Assembly (NCBI RefSeq): GCF_019802125.1
Contig: NZ_JAHVHT010000003.1
Coordinates: 248,001-312,000, forward strand
Length of the DNA: 64,000 nt
Source of the DNA: Tateyamaria omphalii
Lineage (GTDB): Bacteria > Pseudomonadota > Alphaproteobacteria > Rhodobacterales > Rhodobacteraceae
Direction of reading: 5' to 3'
Shown: piece by piece, positions 37,426 through 45,183 of the stretch
How positions within the stretch are numbered: position 1 is the stretch's first letter
How the letters are laid out: each line of letters begins with the position of its first letter
Made by a program: the position numbers and the translations under genes
Notes under the pieces: model-generated
Database searches by the model: none
Seen by the model: the letters and a program-made list of their open reading frames with translations, nothing else
Told to the model about the DNA's origin: nothing

Positions 37426-40103
37426 TCTCGGTCAACCAGCTGCTTGGCGTCAGCCTGGTTTACGTGGCCTTTCTGTTTGCCATCGCCTTTTTTGCCGAAC
37501 GTGCATCCATGCGTGGCAAAGGCAGCTGGTTGCGGTCGCCGACCGTCTACACGCTGTCCCTGTCGATCTATTGCACCGCCTGGACATTTTATGGCGCCGT
37601 AGGCTACGCCGCCCGGTCGGGGATGGAGTTTGTCACCATCTATTTGGGCCCGAGCCTTGTGATGATCGGCTGGTGGTGGGTGCTGCGCAAGTTGGTGCGG
37701 ATCGGACGGGCGCAGCGGGCCACATCGGTCGCCGACCTGATCTCGGCCCGGTATGGCAAGTCCAACCTGTTGGCCATCGTGGTGACCGTCATGGCCGTGA
37801 TTGGCGTCACCCCGTATATCGCGCTGCAATTGCAGTCCGTCACATTGTCGCTGTCGATATTCTCCGAAACGGGCCAGCCCGACAGCCTGAGCCAGCAGAC
37901 CGCCGCGTTCTGGGTGGCTGGGGGGCTTGTTGTGTTTACCGTGCTCTTTGGCACGCGCAATCTGAACGCCAATGAACGCCACGACGGTGTGGTTATCGCC
38001 ATCGCGGTCGAAGCGGTCGTCAAGCTGGTGGCCTTGCTGGCTGTGGGCATCTTCGTCGTCTGGGGGATTGCCGGTGGCATCGGGCCGATGATGGAGCGGA
38101 TCGACAACTCCAGCATCGGTGAATGGAGCATGGACCGCAGCCGCTGGGCCGCCCTGACCATGTTGTCGGCCGCCGCCTTTCTGGCGCTGCCGCGCATGTT
38201 CCAGGTCATGGTGGTCGAGAACGAGGATGAGCGGCACCTGCAGATCGCGAGCTGGGCGTTTCCCCTGTACCTGATGTTGATGAGCCTTTTCGTTGTGCCG
38301 ATCGCAGTTGTTGGCCTCGACATCCTGCCGGCCGGATCCAACCCCGATCTTTTCGTTTTGACCGTGCCTTTGGCCGAAGGGCAGGGCGGGCTTGCAACGC
38401 TGTCCTTCCTTGGCGGTTTTTCGTCGGCCACATCCATGGTCATCGTGGCGACGCTCGCCTTGTCCACAATGGTGTCGAACCATGTGGTCATGCCGGTCTG
38501 GCTGAGCAGGCAGGCCGAAGGCGCGCAGGTTTCAGGTGACGTTCGAAACGTGGTGATCCTCGCCCGCCGGGCGTCGATCCTGATGATCATCTTCTTTGGC
38601 TACATCTATTATCGCCTGTCAGGTGGCGGAGCAGCGCTGGCCGCGATTGGCCTGATTTCCTTTGTTGGGGTGGCACAATTCCTGCCTGCCATGCTTGGCG
38701 GCATCTTTTGGCGCGGCGCGACGCGCTGGGGGGCTTTGGCGGGCCTGCTGGTCGGCTTCGCGGTTTGGGTGTTCTGTTCGCTTCTTCCGAGCTTCGGTCC
38801 CGATGCGATTCTGAGCACGGCAGTGTTCGAACAGGGCATTGGCGGTCTGCGCTGGCTGCGCCCGCAAGCGCTGTTCGGGATCGAGGGGATAGATCCGACC
38901 GTCCATGCGATGGTGTGGTCGCTCAGTCTGAACGTGGCTGTCTTTGTTGGGGTGTCGCTTGTCACCTTCCCCACGCCTTTGGAACGTCTGCAAGGCGCAC
39001 AATTCGTCAATGTATTCGACCATTCCACGCAGGCCCGTGGTTGGGATGCTGCCCTTGCCACGTCCGAAGACCTGATGATCATGGCGCAGCGTATCCTGGG
39101 CCCGGCGGACGCGCTGTCATTGTTCCGGGCCGAGGCGCAGCGGCAGGGTTTGACGGGACATTTGCCTGAGCCGACGCAGGGTTTCCTGCAAACCCTTGAG
39201 CGCGAATTGGCAGGGTCCGTTGGATCGGCCACTGCCCATGCGATGATCAGCCAGCTTGTGGGCGGAACATCGGTGTCGGTTGAAGACCTGATGGCGGTCG
39301 CGGACGAGTCCGCGCAAATCCTGGAATACTCCAACCGGCTTGAAGCCAAGTCCGCCGAGTTGAGCCGCACGGCACGCCAGTTGCGCGAGGCCAATCAGAA
39401 ACTGACAGCGCTTTCGGTGCAAAAGGATGCGTTCCTGGGCCAGATCAGCCACGAGTTGCGCACGCCCATGACCTCTATCCGCAGCTTTTCCGAAATCCTG
39501 CGCGACACCGATAAGCTGGATCAGGCGGACAAGACGAAATACGCGTCGATCATTCACGGTGAAACGATACGGCTGACCCGGCTTCTGGATGACCTGCTGG
39601 ACCTGAGCGTGTTGGAAAATGGCCAGGTGAGTTTGAACCTCGAGCAGGGGAACCTGAACGATGTCATTGCGCAGGCAGTCCTGTCGGCGGGAGGTGCACG
39701 TTCGACCCAACTTCGTATCAACCATGTGCGCTCTGATCTGGATGTGCCGCTGAGCACCGATCTGGACAGGTTGCGGCAGGTGTTCATCAACTTGATCACC
39801 AACGCCCAGAAGTATTGCAACGCGCCAGAGCCGTCGCTGACGGTTGATATCTTGCAACACGGCGGCGGGTTGCAGGTCGTGTTTCACGACAATGGAACGC
39901 TCATTCCGCCCGAAGCACGTGCGCTGATCTTCGAAAAGTTTTCTCGCATCAATGACAAGGATGGTTCGGGCGCGGGTCTGGGTCTTGCGATCTGCCGCGA
40001 GATCATGGCGCGTTTGGGCGGTGACATCACCTATGAGCCGCGGGCCGACGGAAATGCATTTATCGTGCATTTGCCCGGTCAGGCTGCCTTGGCGGCGCAA
40101 TAG
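37422..40103 (+). CDS. SLC5/SSS transporter-histidine kinase fusion (CbrA/CrbS type)
   Basis: 893-residue sensor. About residues 1-500 form a sodium:solute symporter-like domain with 13 or so membrane helices (SIYCTAWTFYGAVGYAARSG, SVADLISARYGKSNLLAIVV, VGVAQFLPAMLGGIFWRGAT). After a helical linker comes the HisKA domain with His677 in ISHELRTPMTSIRSFSEI, then N-box INLITNAQKYCN and G-boxes GSGAGLGLAICREIM. Such fusions (CbrA, CrbS) sense or transport amino acids or acetate and signal to a response regulator. It has no receiver domain of its own. The adjacent receiver at 36773 is the likely partner. Confidence 0.9.
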   Translation: MISVNQLLGVSLVYVAFLFAIAFFAERASMRGKGSWLRSPTVYTLSLSIYCTAWTFYGAVGYAARSGMEFVTIYLGPSLVMIGWWWVLRKLVRIGRAQRATSVADLISARYGKSNLLAIVVTVMAVIGVTPYIALQLQSVTLSLSIFSETGQPDSLSQQTAAFWVAGGLVVFTVLFGTRNLNANERHDGVVIAIAVEAVVKLVALLAVGIFVVWGIAGGIGPMMERIDNSSIGEWSMDRSRWAALTMLSAAAFLALPRMFQVMVVENEDERHLQIASWAFPLYLMLMSLFVVPIAVVGLDILPAGSNPDLFVLTVPLAEGQGGLATLSFLGGFSSATSMVIVATLALSTMVSNHVVMPVWLSRQAEGAQVSGDVRNVVILARRASILMIIFFGYIYYRLSGGGAALAAIGLISFVGVAQFLPAMLGGIFWRGATRWGALAGLLVGFAVWVFCSLLPSFGPDAILSTAVFEQGIGGLRWLRPQALFGIEGIDPTVHAMVWSLSLNVAVFVGVSLVTFPTPLERLQGAQFVNVFDHSTQARGWDAALATSEDLMIMAQRILGPADALSLFRAEAQRQGLTGHLPEPTQGFLQTLERELAGSVGSATAHAMISQLVGGTSVSVEDLMAVADESAQILEYSNRLEAKSAELSRTARQLREANQKLTALSVQKDAFLGQISHELRTPMTSIRSFSEILRDTDKLDQADKTKYASIIHGETIRLTRLLDDLLDLSVLENGQVSLNLEQGNLNDVIAQAVLSAGGARSTQLRINHVRSDLDVPLSTDLDRLRQVFINLITNAQKYCNAPEPSLTVDILQHGGGLQVVFHDNGTLIPPEARALIFEKFSRINDKDGSGAGLGLAICREIMARLGGDITYEPRADGNAFIVHLPGQAALAAQ

Positions 40104-40155
40104 CGCAAAACTTTGGACCGCATAAAGCGGTTGGTAACCTATCGTCCCTAGACCT

Positions 40156-41400
40156 ATGCCGTACGTGCAGGCCGTAGAAACGGCGGAGTTTATGGGCGAA
40201 ACCGAAAAAACAAGTGTTCTGGGACGCATTGCTGCTGCGGGGCGGGATGTGCGTCAGGCGCGGGCAATGACGTTGCCCAAGGCCATGCGTGTGACGCTGG
40301 CCAAGGTTGCGGATGCGCTGATGGATCTGCCCATGGCTGTCATCGGTGCGGTTGTCGACAAGATGCCAGGCGATGCAGTCGAAGGGCAGTTGAAGGATGA
40401 CGCCTTGCTCATGCTGCTGGACGGACCCGATGGGCATGTTGGCGCGGCTGCGTTCGATCCTGTCCTTGTCGGTGGTTTGATACAGCAGCAAACCATGGGC
40501 ACTGTGCAACCGGATCAGGGCGCGCCGCGGGCCATGACGCGCACCGACGCCGCGATCTGTGCCCCGCTGATCGACATGCTGTTCGAACGCATCGTGGCGG
40601 TTCTGGATGAGCAGGAAGACAAAACCCTTCTGGAGGGCTTTCGCTTTGGGGCCAAGGTGGAAGACACACGCACACTGGCAATGGCACTGGATGCGCAGGA
40701 TTATGCGTTGGTCCGTCTCACCGTTGATGTAGCGCGGGGGGCGCGACAGGGCGAAATACTGTTCGTTCTGCCGTTGCCTGACCCTTTTGATCAGACGGAA
40801 GGCGATGATGACGAAGAGGACACGTTCGAGCAGTCGAGCATGACCGATACGGTGATGGCGTTGAACGCGGACTTGAAGATGGTGCTGTGCAGTTTGCATC
40901 TGCCGCTCGGCGCGCTGCAAAGCATGTCGCCCGGTGATGAATTGCCGGTCACGCCGGGCGCATTCCCGAACGTGCAGATCACGACCAGTACCGGTCGTAT
41001 CGTGGGACGCGGGATCGTCGGTCATGTCAACGGGGTCCGCGCCGTCAAACCGCAGCGCAAGCCCAGCCATGCCACCCAGCCCTTGCGGCGCGTATCTGAC
41101 GAGCCTCTGGTAGATATGCCTCGGGTCGAAGAAATCCCGGGCCCTGCGCGGCGTGAAGGCGAGGCAACGAAGGACGTGACAGAGGACGACATAGAAGCCG
41201 CAATGGCGGCATTGCGGCCAGGCGATCCGGTTCTTGGTCAAGACGTTGCGCCGGAGGTCGACAGGGATATTGCGAACGCATCGGGCCTGGTCGAAAACCT
41301 GCCTGCTCTCGCGGATTTGCCTCACCTGGACGATTTGCCCGATCTTGCAGACCTGCCTGACCTGAGCGACCTACCGGATCTTGCCGCGAACGGCGGTTAG
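40156..41400 (+). CDS. FliM/FliN C-terminal-domain protein with LPDL-repeat tail
   Basis: 414-residue protein. A long N-terminal part (ARAMTLPKAMRVTLAKVADA, PMAVIGAVVDKMPGDAVEGQ) resembles the FliM middle region, and a SpoA-like (FliM/FliN C-terminal) domain lies at about residues 245-295 (LPLGALQSMSPGDELPVTPG, VQITTSTGRIVGRGIVGHV). The C-terminus is a short-repeat tail of DLPDL units, ending LPDLAANGG. No flagellar genes are nearby. Possible roles are a flagellar motor switch variant or a type III-like C-ring component. An internal start at M13 is possible. Confidence 0.75.
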   Translation: MPYVQAVETAEFMGETEKTSVLGRIAAAGRDVRQARAMTLPKAMRVTLAKVADALMDLPMAVIGAVVDKMPGDAVEGQLKDDALLMLLDGPDGHVGAAAFDPVLVGGLIQQQTMGTVQPDQGAPRAMTRTDAAICAPLIDMLFERIVAVLDEQEDKTLLEGFRFGAKVEDTRTLAMALDAQDYALVRLTVDVARGARQGEILFVLPLPDPFDQTEGDDDEEDTFEQSSMTDTVMALNADLKMVLCSLHLPLGALQSMSPGDELPVTPGAFPNVQITTSTGRIVGRGIVGHVNGVRAVKPQRKPSHATQPLRRVSDEPLVDMPRVEEIPGPARREGEATKDVTEDDIEAAMAALRPGDPVLGQDVAPEVDRDIANASGLVENLPALADLPHLDDLPDLADLPDLSDLPDLAANGG

Positions 41401-41831
41401 CCGCCCTTTTGCGCGGCTATGGCTTCAAGTGTCGGGCGCAGGGCATCAAGGTCGTACCCGCCATCCCGCGCGGTGCGCAAGATATCGTCGCATGACATGC
41501 GTCCGGCTTGTCCCAGACACCACACGACCGTCGACCGTGTGCCAGACGCACAATAGGCGAGCACCGGTGTTTCCGTTTCCTCTGCGAACGCCATGTGCTG
41601 TTCGACGTTGGCGGGGGTCATGGTCTGATGTGTCAGGGGCAGCCTGTGAAACGTCAGGCCGGCCGCTTGTGCCGCAGCCTCCAACGCGTCGGCCTGAAAG
41701 GCCGGGGGGACCTCTGGATCCGGTCTGTTGCAGATCACGGTTTTGATCCCGGCTGCCGCAATGTCCGGCATGTCCGCAGGATCCAGTTGCGGTGCAACAA
41801 AATAGGCGGGCGTAATCTGTCTGATATCCAT
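41397..41831 (-). CDS. TIGR01244 family phosphatase/sulfur-transferase-like protein
   Basis: 144-residue protein of the DUF442/TIGR01244 family with a tyrosine-phosphatase-like active site CASGTRS in VLAYCASGTRSTVVW. Begins MDIRQITPAYFVAPQLDPAD. The family is often called beta-lactamase hydrolase-like and is found alone or fused to rhodanese/sulfide-handling proteins; the substrate is uncertain. The ATG at 41831 is preferred over an upstream extension. Its stop codon interlocks with that of the FliM-like gene. Confidence 0.85.
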   Translation of the reverse strand: MDIRQITPAYFVAPQLDPADMPDIAAAGIKTVICNRPDPEVPPAFQADALEAAAQAAGLTFHRLPLTHQTMTPANVEQHMAFAEETETPVLAYCASGTRSTVVWCLGQAGRMSCDDILRTARDGGYDLDALRPTLEAIAAQKGG

Positions 41832-42279
41832 GGCCCTTGGTTTATGCCGGGCACCGCCTACTGTCCAGCGCACGGGCCGCAGGCCAGTGTCACGTGCCCG
41901 TCAAAAGCACAGCATCTCATCGCTCGCTCGATGCTTGGGCCGGATCATGACAATACGTGACCGGCCGAAAAAGATGCAGAACAGCGCCGATCCAAATGTG
42001 TCGGATCGGACCCGCACGACGCCGCGAGGTGATGCGGCCTTGGGCCTCGGTCCCAATGTGACTGAAAGGCCGGGACCGTGGCGAGCGTATCCCGACCACT
42101 ACAAAGATCAGTAGGGTGATGGTTGTGGATCCGTCCTGTCAGGATGGTCGAGCATGCCAGCCACTATGCGGCACGGACGTACGACCCGGTTTTCCGAAAG
42201 TGGCGGTGCCATTGCCGCGTCTTCACTCATACGGGCCTTGGCGGGCCTTCGCACCTGGAACACTCGGATCCGTTGTGAG
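41832..42279. other. gene-poor region with one candidate small ORF
   Basis: 448 bp with no recognised gene. The candidate short ORF at 41947-42114 is listed separately. The segment around 42130-42230 shows no recognisable motif on either strand. No tRNA-like fold or clear terminator was seen. Confidence 0.5.
41947..42114 (+). CDS. candidate short hypothetical protein (55 aa)
   Basis: ATG at 41947 opens a 55-codon frame ending in PGPWRAYPDHYKDQ. The product is basic and hydrophilic, with several Pro, Arg and Asp residues, and has no membrane helix. There is no strong ribosome site, and I do not recognise the family. It is listed because codon use looks coding-like and the region is otherwise empty, but it may be spurious. 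Confidence 0.22.
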   Translation: MTIRDRPKKMQNSADPNVSDRTRTTPRGDAALGLGPNVTERPGPWRAYPDHYKDQ

Positions 42280-42522
42280 CTACCCCAGAAAGATCCCGAC
42301 GATCACCAGCATGAGACCCAGGACCGACACGAATAGCGCGCCGAGGTTCAAGGGAAGCACGCGCGACATGACGGCACGCATCTGAGCATCCTCCAGCCCG
42401 TCGGCCCTCGCGCGCCAGACCTTGAGAATGCACCAGACAAGCCCGATCAGGCCAAGAACCGACAAGGCGGCTCCGCCCCAGATTATGCCGTCGAATATGG
42501 TAAAATTGCGATCCTGTTCCAT
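42280..42522 (-). CDS. small two-helix membrane protein
   Basis: 80-residue protein with an N-terminal hydrophilic start (MEQDRNFTIFDGIIWGG), a first helix GAALSVLGLIGLVWCILKVW, a charged cytoplasmic loop RARADGLEDAQMRAVMSRVL and a second helix LGALFVSVLGLMLVIVGIFL. Such small membrane proteins are frequent in Rhodobacteraceae, but the function is unknown. It diverges from gapR 108 bp away. Confidence 0.75.
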   Translation of the reverse strand: MEQDRNFTIFDGIIWGGAALSVLGLIGLVWCILKVWRARADGLEDAQMRAVMSRVLPLNLGALFVSVLGLMLVIVGIFLG

Positions 42523-42629
42523 GAAGACGGGCTATCCGAGCGCCGCTGCGATGACAAGAGATCAACCCCCTTGCGACACCGTGCCTGCACCGCTATCCAG
42601 CGCTCTGATCACCAGCCAAGGAGCGCGCA

Positions 42630-42893
42630 ATGACCGACACCGCCACCAATGCCGAAAGCTACCGTGTCACGGCGGATGAATTGCGCCAGTTCATCGAACG
42701 TTTTGAACGGCTCGAGGCCGAGAAGAAGGACATCGCGGATCAACAGAAGGAAGTGATGGCCGAGGCCAAGGCGCGTGGCTACGACACCAAGGTCATGCGC
42801 AAGGTCATTGCGCTGCGCAAGCGCGACAGCGATGATATTGCCGAGGAAGAAGCTGTCCTTGAGCTATACAAGGAAGCGCTGGGCATGGGCTGA
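42630..42893 (+). CDS. gapR: GapR-type nucleoid-associated protein (DUF2312)
   Basis: 87-residue coiled-coil protein. RVTADELRQFIERFERLEAE, KKDIADQQKEVMAEAKARGY, then DTKVMRKVIALRKRD match the DUF2312/GapR family. In Caulobacter GapR binds A/T-rich, overtwisted DNA ahead of replication forks and highly transcribed genes and stimulates topoisomerases. Length is normal. It is immediately followed by a convergent HxlR gene, 4 bp away. Confidence 0.93.
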   Translation: MTDTATNAESYRVTADELRQFIERFERLEAEKKDIADQQKEVMAEAKARGYDTKVMRKVIALRKRDSDDIAEEEAVLELYKEALGMG

Positions 42894-42897
42894 ACGC

Positions 42898-43386
42898 TCA
42901 GCCGTCTTTTACATCACTGGGCTGATCTACCGGCGTGTAGTTCAACCAACGCAGGGGCAATGCGCCACCTTTCGGCACAATCCCGATCTTGACCGGGTTG
43001 CCAGTTCGTTTGTCTGTCAGCGAAAGCGCGGACTCGCCGTCCTTGATATGTTTGTCGCCCCATTGCATGAGCGCCAGGATGACCGGAGCAAGCTCCCGAC
43101 CTTTCTGGGTCAGAACATAGGCATAGCGCGTGCGGGCTGACCCATCCCTGTACGCCTCCTTCTTGGCGAGACCGTTCTCGACAATTTGCGCAAGTCGGCC
43201 GGATAGTACGGATTTCGGTATGCCGATGTCGGTCTGAATGTCCGCAAAGCGGCTGACACCGTAAAACATTTCCCGCAAGATCAACCAAGTCCACCGATCC
43301 GGCACCTGCTCGATGGCCAGTGCTGCACCGCATTCCGTCAGTGACACAGGCGCTTCCCGTACCGGCCCTTTTTCTGAGTTTGACAT
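42898..43386 (-). CDS. HxlR-family transcriptional regulator
   Basis: 162-residue winged-helix regulator. Cys19 lies in LTECGAALAI, then VPDRWTWLILREMFYGVSRF, GIPKSVLSGRLAQIVENGLA, and YVLTQKGRELAPVILALMQW, the HxlR motif set. HxlR proteins often regulate redox or aldehyde-stress genes from divergent promoters. It diverges from the GFA-family gene with 49 bp between, so it may control it. Confidence 0.92.
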   Translation of the reverse strand: MSNSEKGPVREAPVSLTECGAALAIEQVPDRWTWLILREMFYGVSRFADIQTDIGIPKSVLSGRLAQIVENGLAKKEAYRDGSARTRYAYVLTQKGRELAPVILALMQWGDKHIKDGESALSLTDKRTGNPVKIGIVPKGGALPLRWLNYTPVDQPSDVKDG

Positions 43387-43435
43387 TTGAACTCTGCTCT
43401 GCCAATTATTTTTATGAAACGCAGGATACCCAAAA

Positions 43436-43864
43436 ATGCCGGTTCAGACCACTGAAAATAAAGCCAAAGGCGGCGGCTGCTATTGTGGCGCCGTCCGGTA
43501 TGCGATTTCGGAACGTCCAACTGTAAAGGGTCAGTGCCACTGCCGAGCCTGTCAGTACATTGCGGGCGGAGCACCTCAGTATTTCATGCTTGTCCCCGTC
43601 GAGGGCTTTTCATGGACGCAAGGGCGGCCGGTCACGTACACGCGCCCCGACCTCGACACTGCGGTGACGCGGCATTTCTGCGGCGTCTGCGGAACACATT
43701 TGGCCACGTTCCGGCAGGATAGTTCGGACGTTGTTGTCAAGGCGGGCACGCTGGATGATCCAAGCCGATTTGCCCCACATGTTGCAATTTGCCATGCACA
43801 GGCGCAGCCGTTTCACAACGTGCCAGACGGGATACCGGTCTTTGAAGATCTGCCAGCGCGCTAG
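43436..43864 (+). CDS. GFA-family (glutathione-dependent formaldehyde-activating-like) protein
   Basis: 142-residue Mss4-like zinc protein. Zinc-binding cysteine pairs: GGCYCGAVRYAI and GQCHCRACQ for the first clusters, HFCGVCGTHLATF for the last. The GFA family is named after S-hydroxymethylglutathione synthase, but most members have unproven substrates. It is divergent from an HxlR regulator and its stop overlaps that of the next minus-strand gene in CTAG. Confidence 0.88.
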   Translation: MPVQTTENKAKGGGCYCGAVRYAISERPTVKGQCHCRACQYIAGGAPQYFMLVPVEGFSWTQGRPVTYTRPDLDTAVTRHFCGVCGTHLATFRQDSSDVVVKAGTLDDPSRFAPHVAICHAQAQPFHNVPDGIPVFEDLPAR

Positions 43865-44736
43865 GGCGCTATGAAGCTCACACCCGGGATGCGCGCCACG
43901 CGCTCCATATCTTCTTCGTAGATATCGGTCATCGCTTCGATTGTATCCTCGGTCCAGCCGGGAGCATTCAACTCTTCCTCGATCTCGTCTTCGATGGCGA
44001 ATTTGTCGAGGAAGGCAACGATCACCCGCCGCTTCTGCATTTCGGTCATGGTGGGGTGCGTCTTGAGGTAGGCGCGGAAGCGCTGCATGCCCTCTTTGGA
44101 CATGATCTCGGACAGCAGGTCGAATCCGCCGACGATCTTCTCACCGTGTTCGAGGCCCGCCAACTCGCGCACGATCTGTGCCCAGAGCATCGGCATGTCC
44201 TCGAAACACCAGGTGGTTATGGTGACGTCGGGTGCCGCCGAACGGATCGCTGACAGCGTTTCGGACCATCGGATCGCGTACGGGTCGGCGCCACGCAAAA
44301 ACGCTTCCATGTCGTCCTGCGGCGCCTGATCGAACAGCGCCGGCAGAAAGGTTGCAGGGTTACGCATGGCAAGGAAAAGCTCGACCTCGTCATGTGCGAA
44401 AAGAGCCGACAACTGGGCGACCCTTTCCGGTGCCGCTTCGTAGATAAACCCGTTGCGTATGCAGGAGCGCGGAGCGCCGAACAAGAACATGTGGCTCAGG
44501 ATCATGCGGTCGGCGTTTTCCTCATCTAGGATGAGGTCCAGCAAAACGTCCCGGGCATCTGGTGCGGGAGGTGCCTCCTGAAGTGCCGCCATGGTCTGCT
44601 TCAGCAGGCTCCGATACTTTCCAGGCCCCGGGACTGCGATCCCGCGTTTGGAAAAATCCTCTTTGTTGCGCAGCAGGCAGCGAACCAGGCGCTCCTCCTC
44701 TGTGAAATGGGCACCTGCGTGAAGGACAATTTGCAT
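43861..44736 (-). CDS. hypothetical protein resembling bacterial sulfotransferase-like proteins
   Basis: 291-residue soluble protein starting MQIVLHAGAHFTEEERLVRC, in which HAGAHFTEEERL is like the P-loop region of sulfotransferase-like proteins found in Rhodobacteraceae (HxGxHKTGTT type), but with the PAPS-binding GTTSL residues not conserved. Later segments are HDEVELFLAMRNPATFLPAL and WSETLSAIRSAAPDVTITTW. The ATG at 44736 is chosen; an ATG at 44769 is in frame, and the longer frame runs into tRNA-Thr. Function is unknown. Confidence 0.7.
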   Translation of the reverse strand: MQIVLHAGAHFTEEERLVRCLLRNKEDFSKRGIAVPGPGKYRSLLKQTMAALQEAPPAPDARDVLLDLILDEENADRMILSHMFLFGAPRSCIRNGFIYEAAPERVAQLSALFAHDEVELFLAMRNPATFLPALFDQAPQDDMEAFLRGADPYAIRWSETLSAIRSAAPDVTITTWCFEDMPMLWAQIVRELAGLEHGEKIVGGFDLLSEIMSKEGMQRFRAYLKTHPTMTEMQKRRVIVAFLDKFAIEDEIEEELNAPGWTEDTIEAMTDIYEEDMERVARIPGVSFIAP

Positions 44737-44868
44737 GCGGATCGACCTGTCGGGCTTTGTGAACGACATGGGTAGATATACGGGAAACGGGCCGGGATAA
44801 AACCTCTGACCGGAGTGGAAAAACGATCTTGCCACCGCGATGCGCAAAGAGTAGACGATGCGCCCAAG

Positions 44869-44944
44869 GCCCCTATAGCTCAGCTGGTAGAGCAACTGAT
44901 TTGTAATCAGTAGGTCCGCGGTTCGAGTCCGTGTGGGGGCACCA
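44869..44944 (+). tRNA. tRNA-Thr (anticodon UGU), island integration site
   Basis: 76-nt tRNA with encoded CCA. Acceptor GCCCCTA pairs with TGGGGGC. The anticodon arm ACTGA-TTTGTAA-TCAGT has TGT at 44902-44904, and the T-arm loop is GTTCGAGTC. The last 16 bases (CCGTGTGGGGGCACCA) are repeated at 52896-52911, marking this tRNA as the attachment site of the following island; the tRNA itself remains complete. Confidence 0.96.
44929..44944 (+). repeat. attachment-site core, left copy (in tRNA-Thr)
   Basis: CCGTGTGGGGGCACCA, identical to 52896-52911. Direct repeat of a tRNA 3' end flanking an integrase is the hallmark of tyrosine-integrase site-specific integration. Confidence 0.88.
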
Positions 44945-45009
44945 CTTCTTCTCGTTTTAAGCATTGAAAACAATGGGATGGCCTCCGAAGGGTTATTTGC
45001 GGTCACCAT

Positions 45010-45021
45010 TTTGGTCACCAA
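45010..45021 (+). repeat. TTTGGTCACCAA element near the left island end
   Basis: The 12-mer is identical to 52743-52754 next to the integrase gene. A second GGTCACCA copy lies at 45001-45008. Candidate arm-type integrase or excisionase site; inferred. Confidence 0.4.
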
Positions 45022-45183
45022 TCCGCTGCGCAGGCACGTCATCGGTCTGATGTTAGATCAATCATTTTGCTCTCGCCGTTAAGGGGGGGGGGCGCTACGA
45101 TCTCCAAGGCGGTTCGCATCCAGACCGGTCATACCTACCAACACGAATTTTTCAGATTTCTGAAAAACACACCCCCTGCATTG

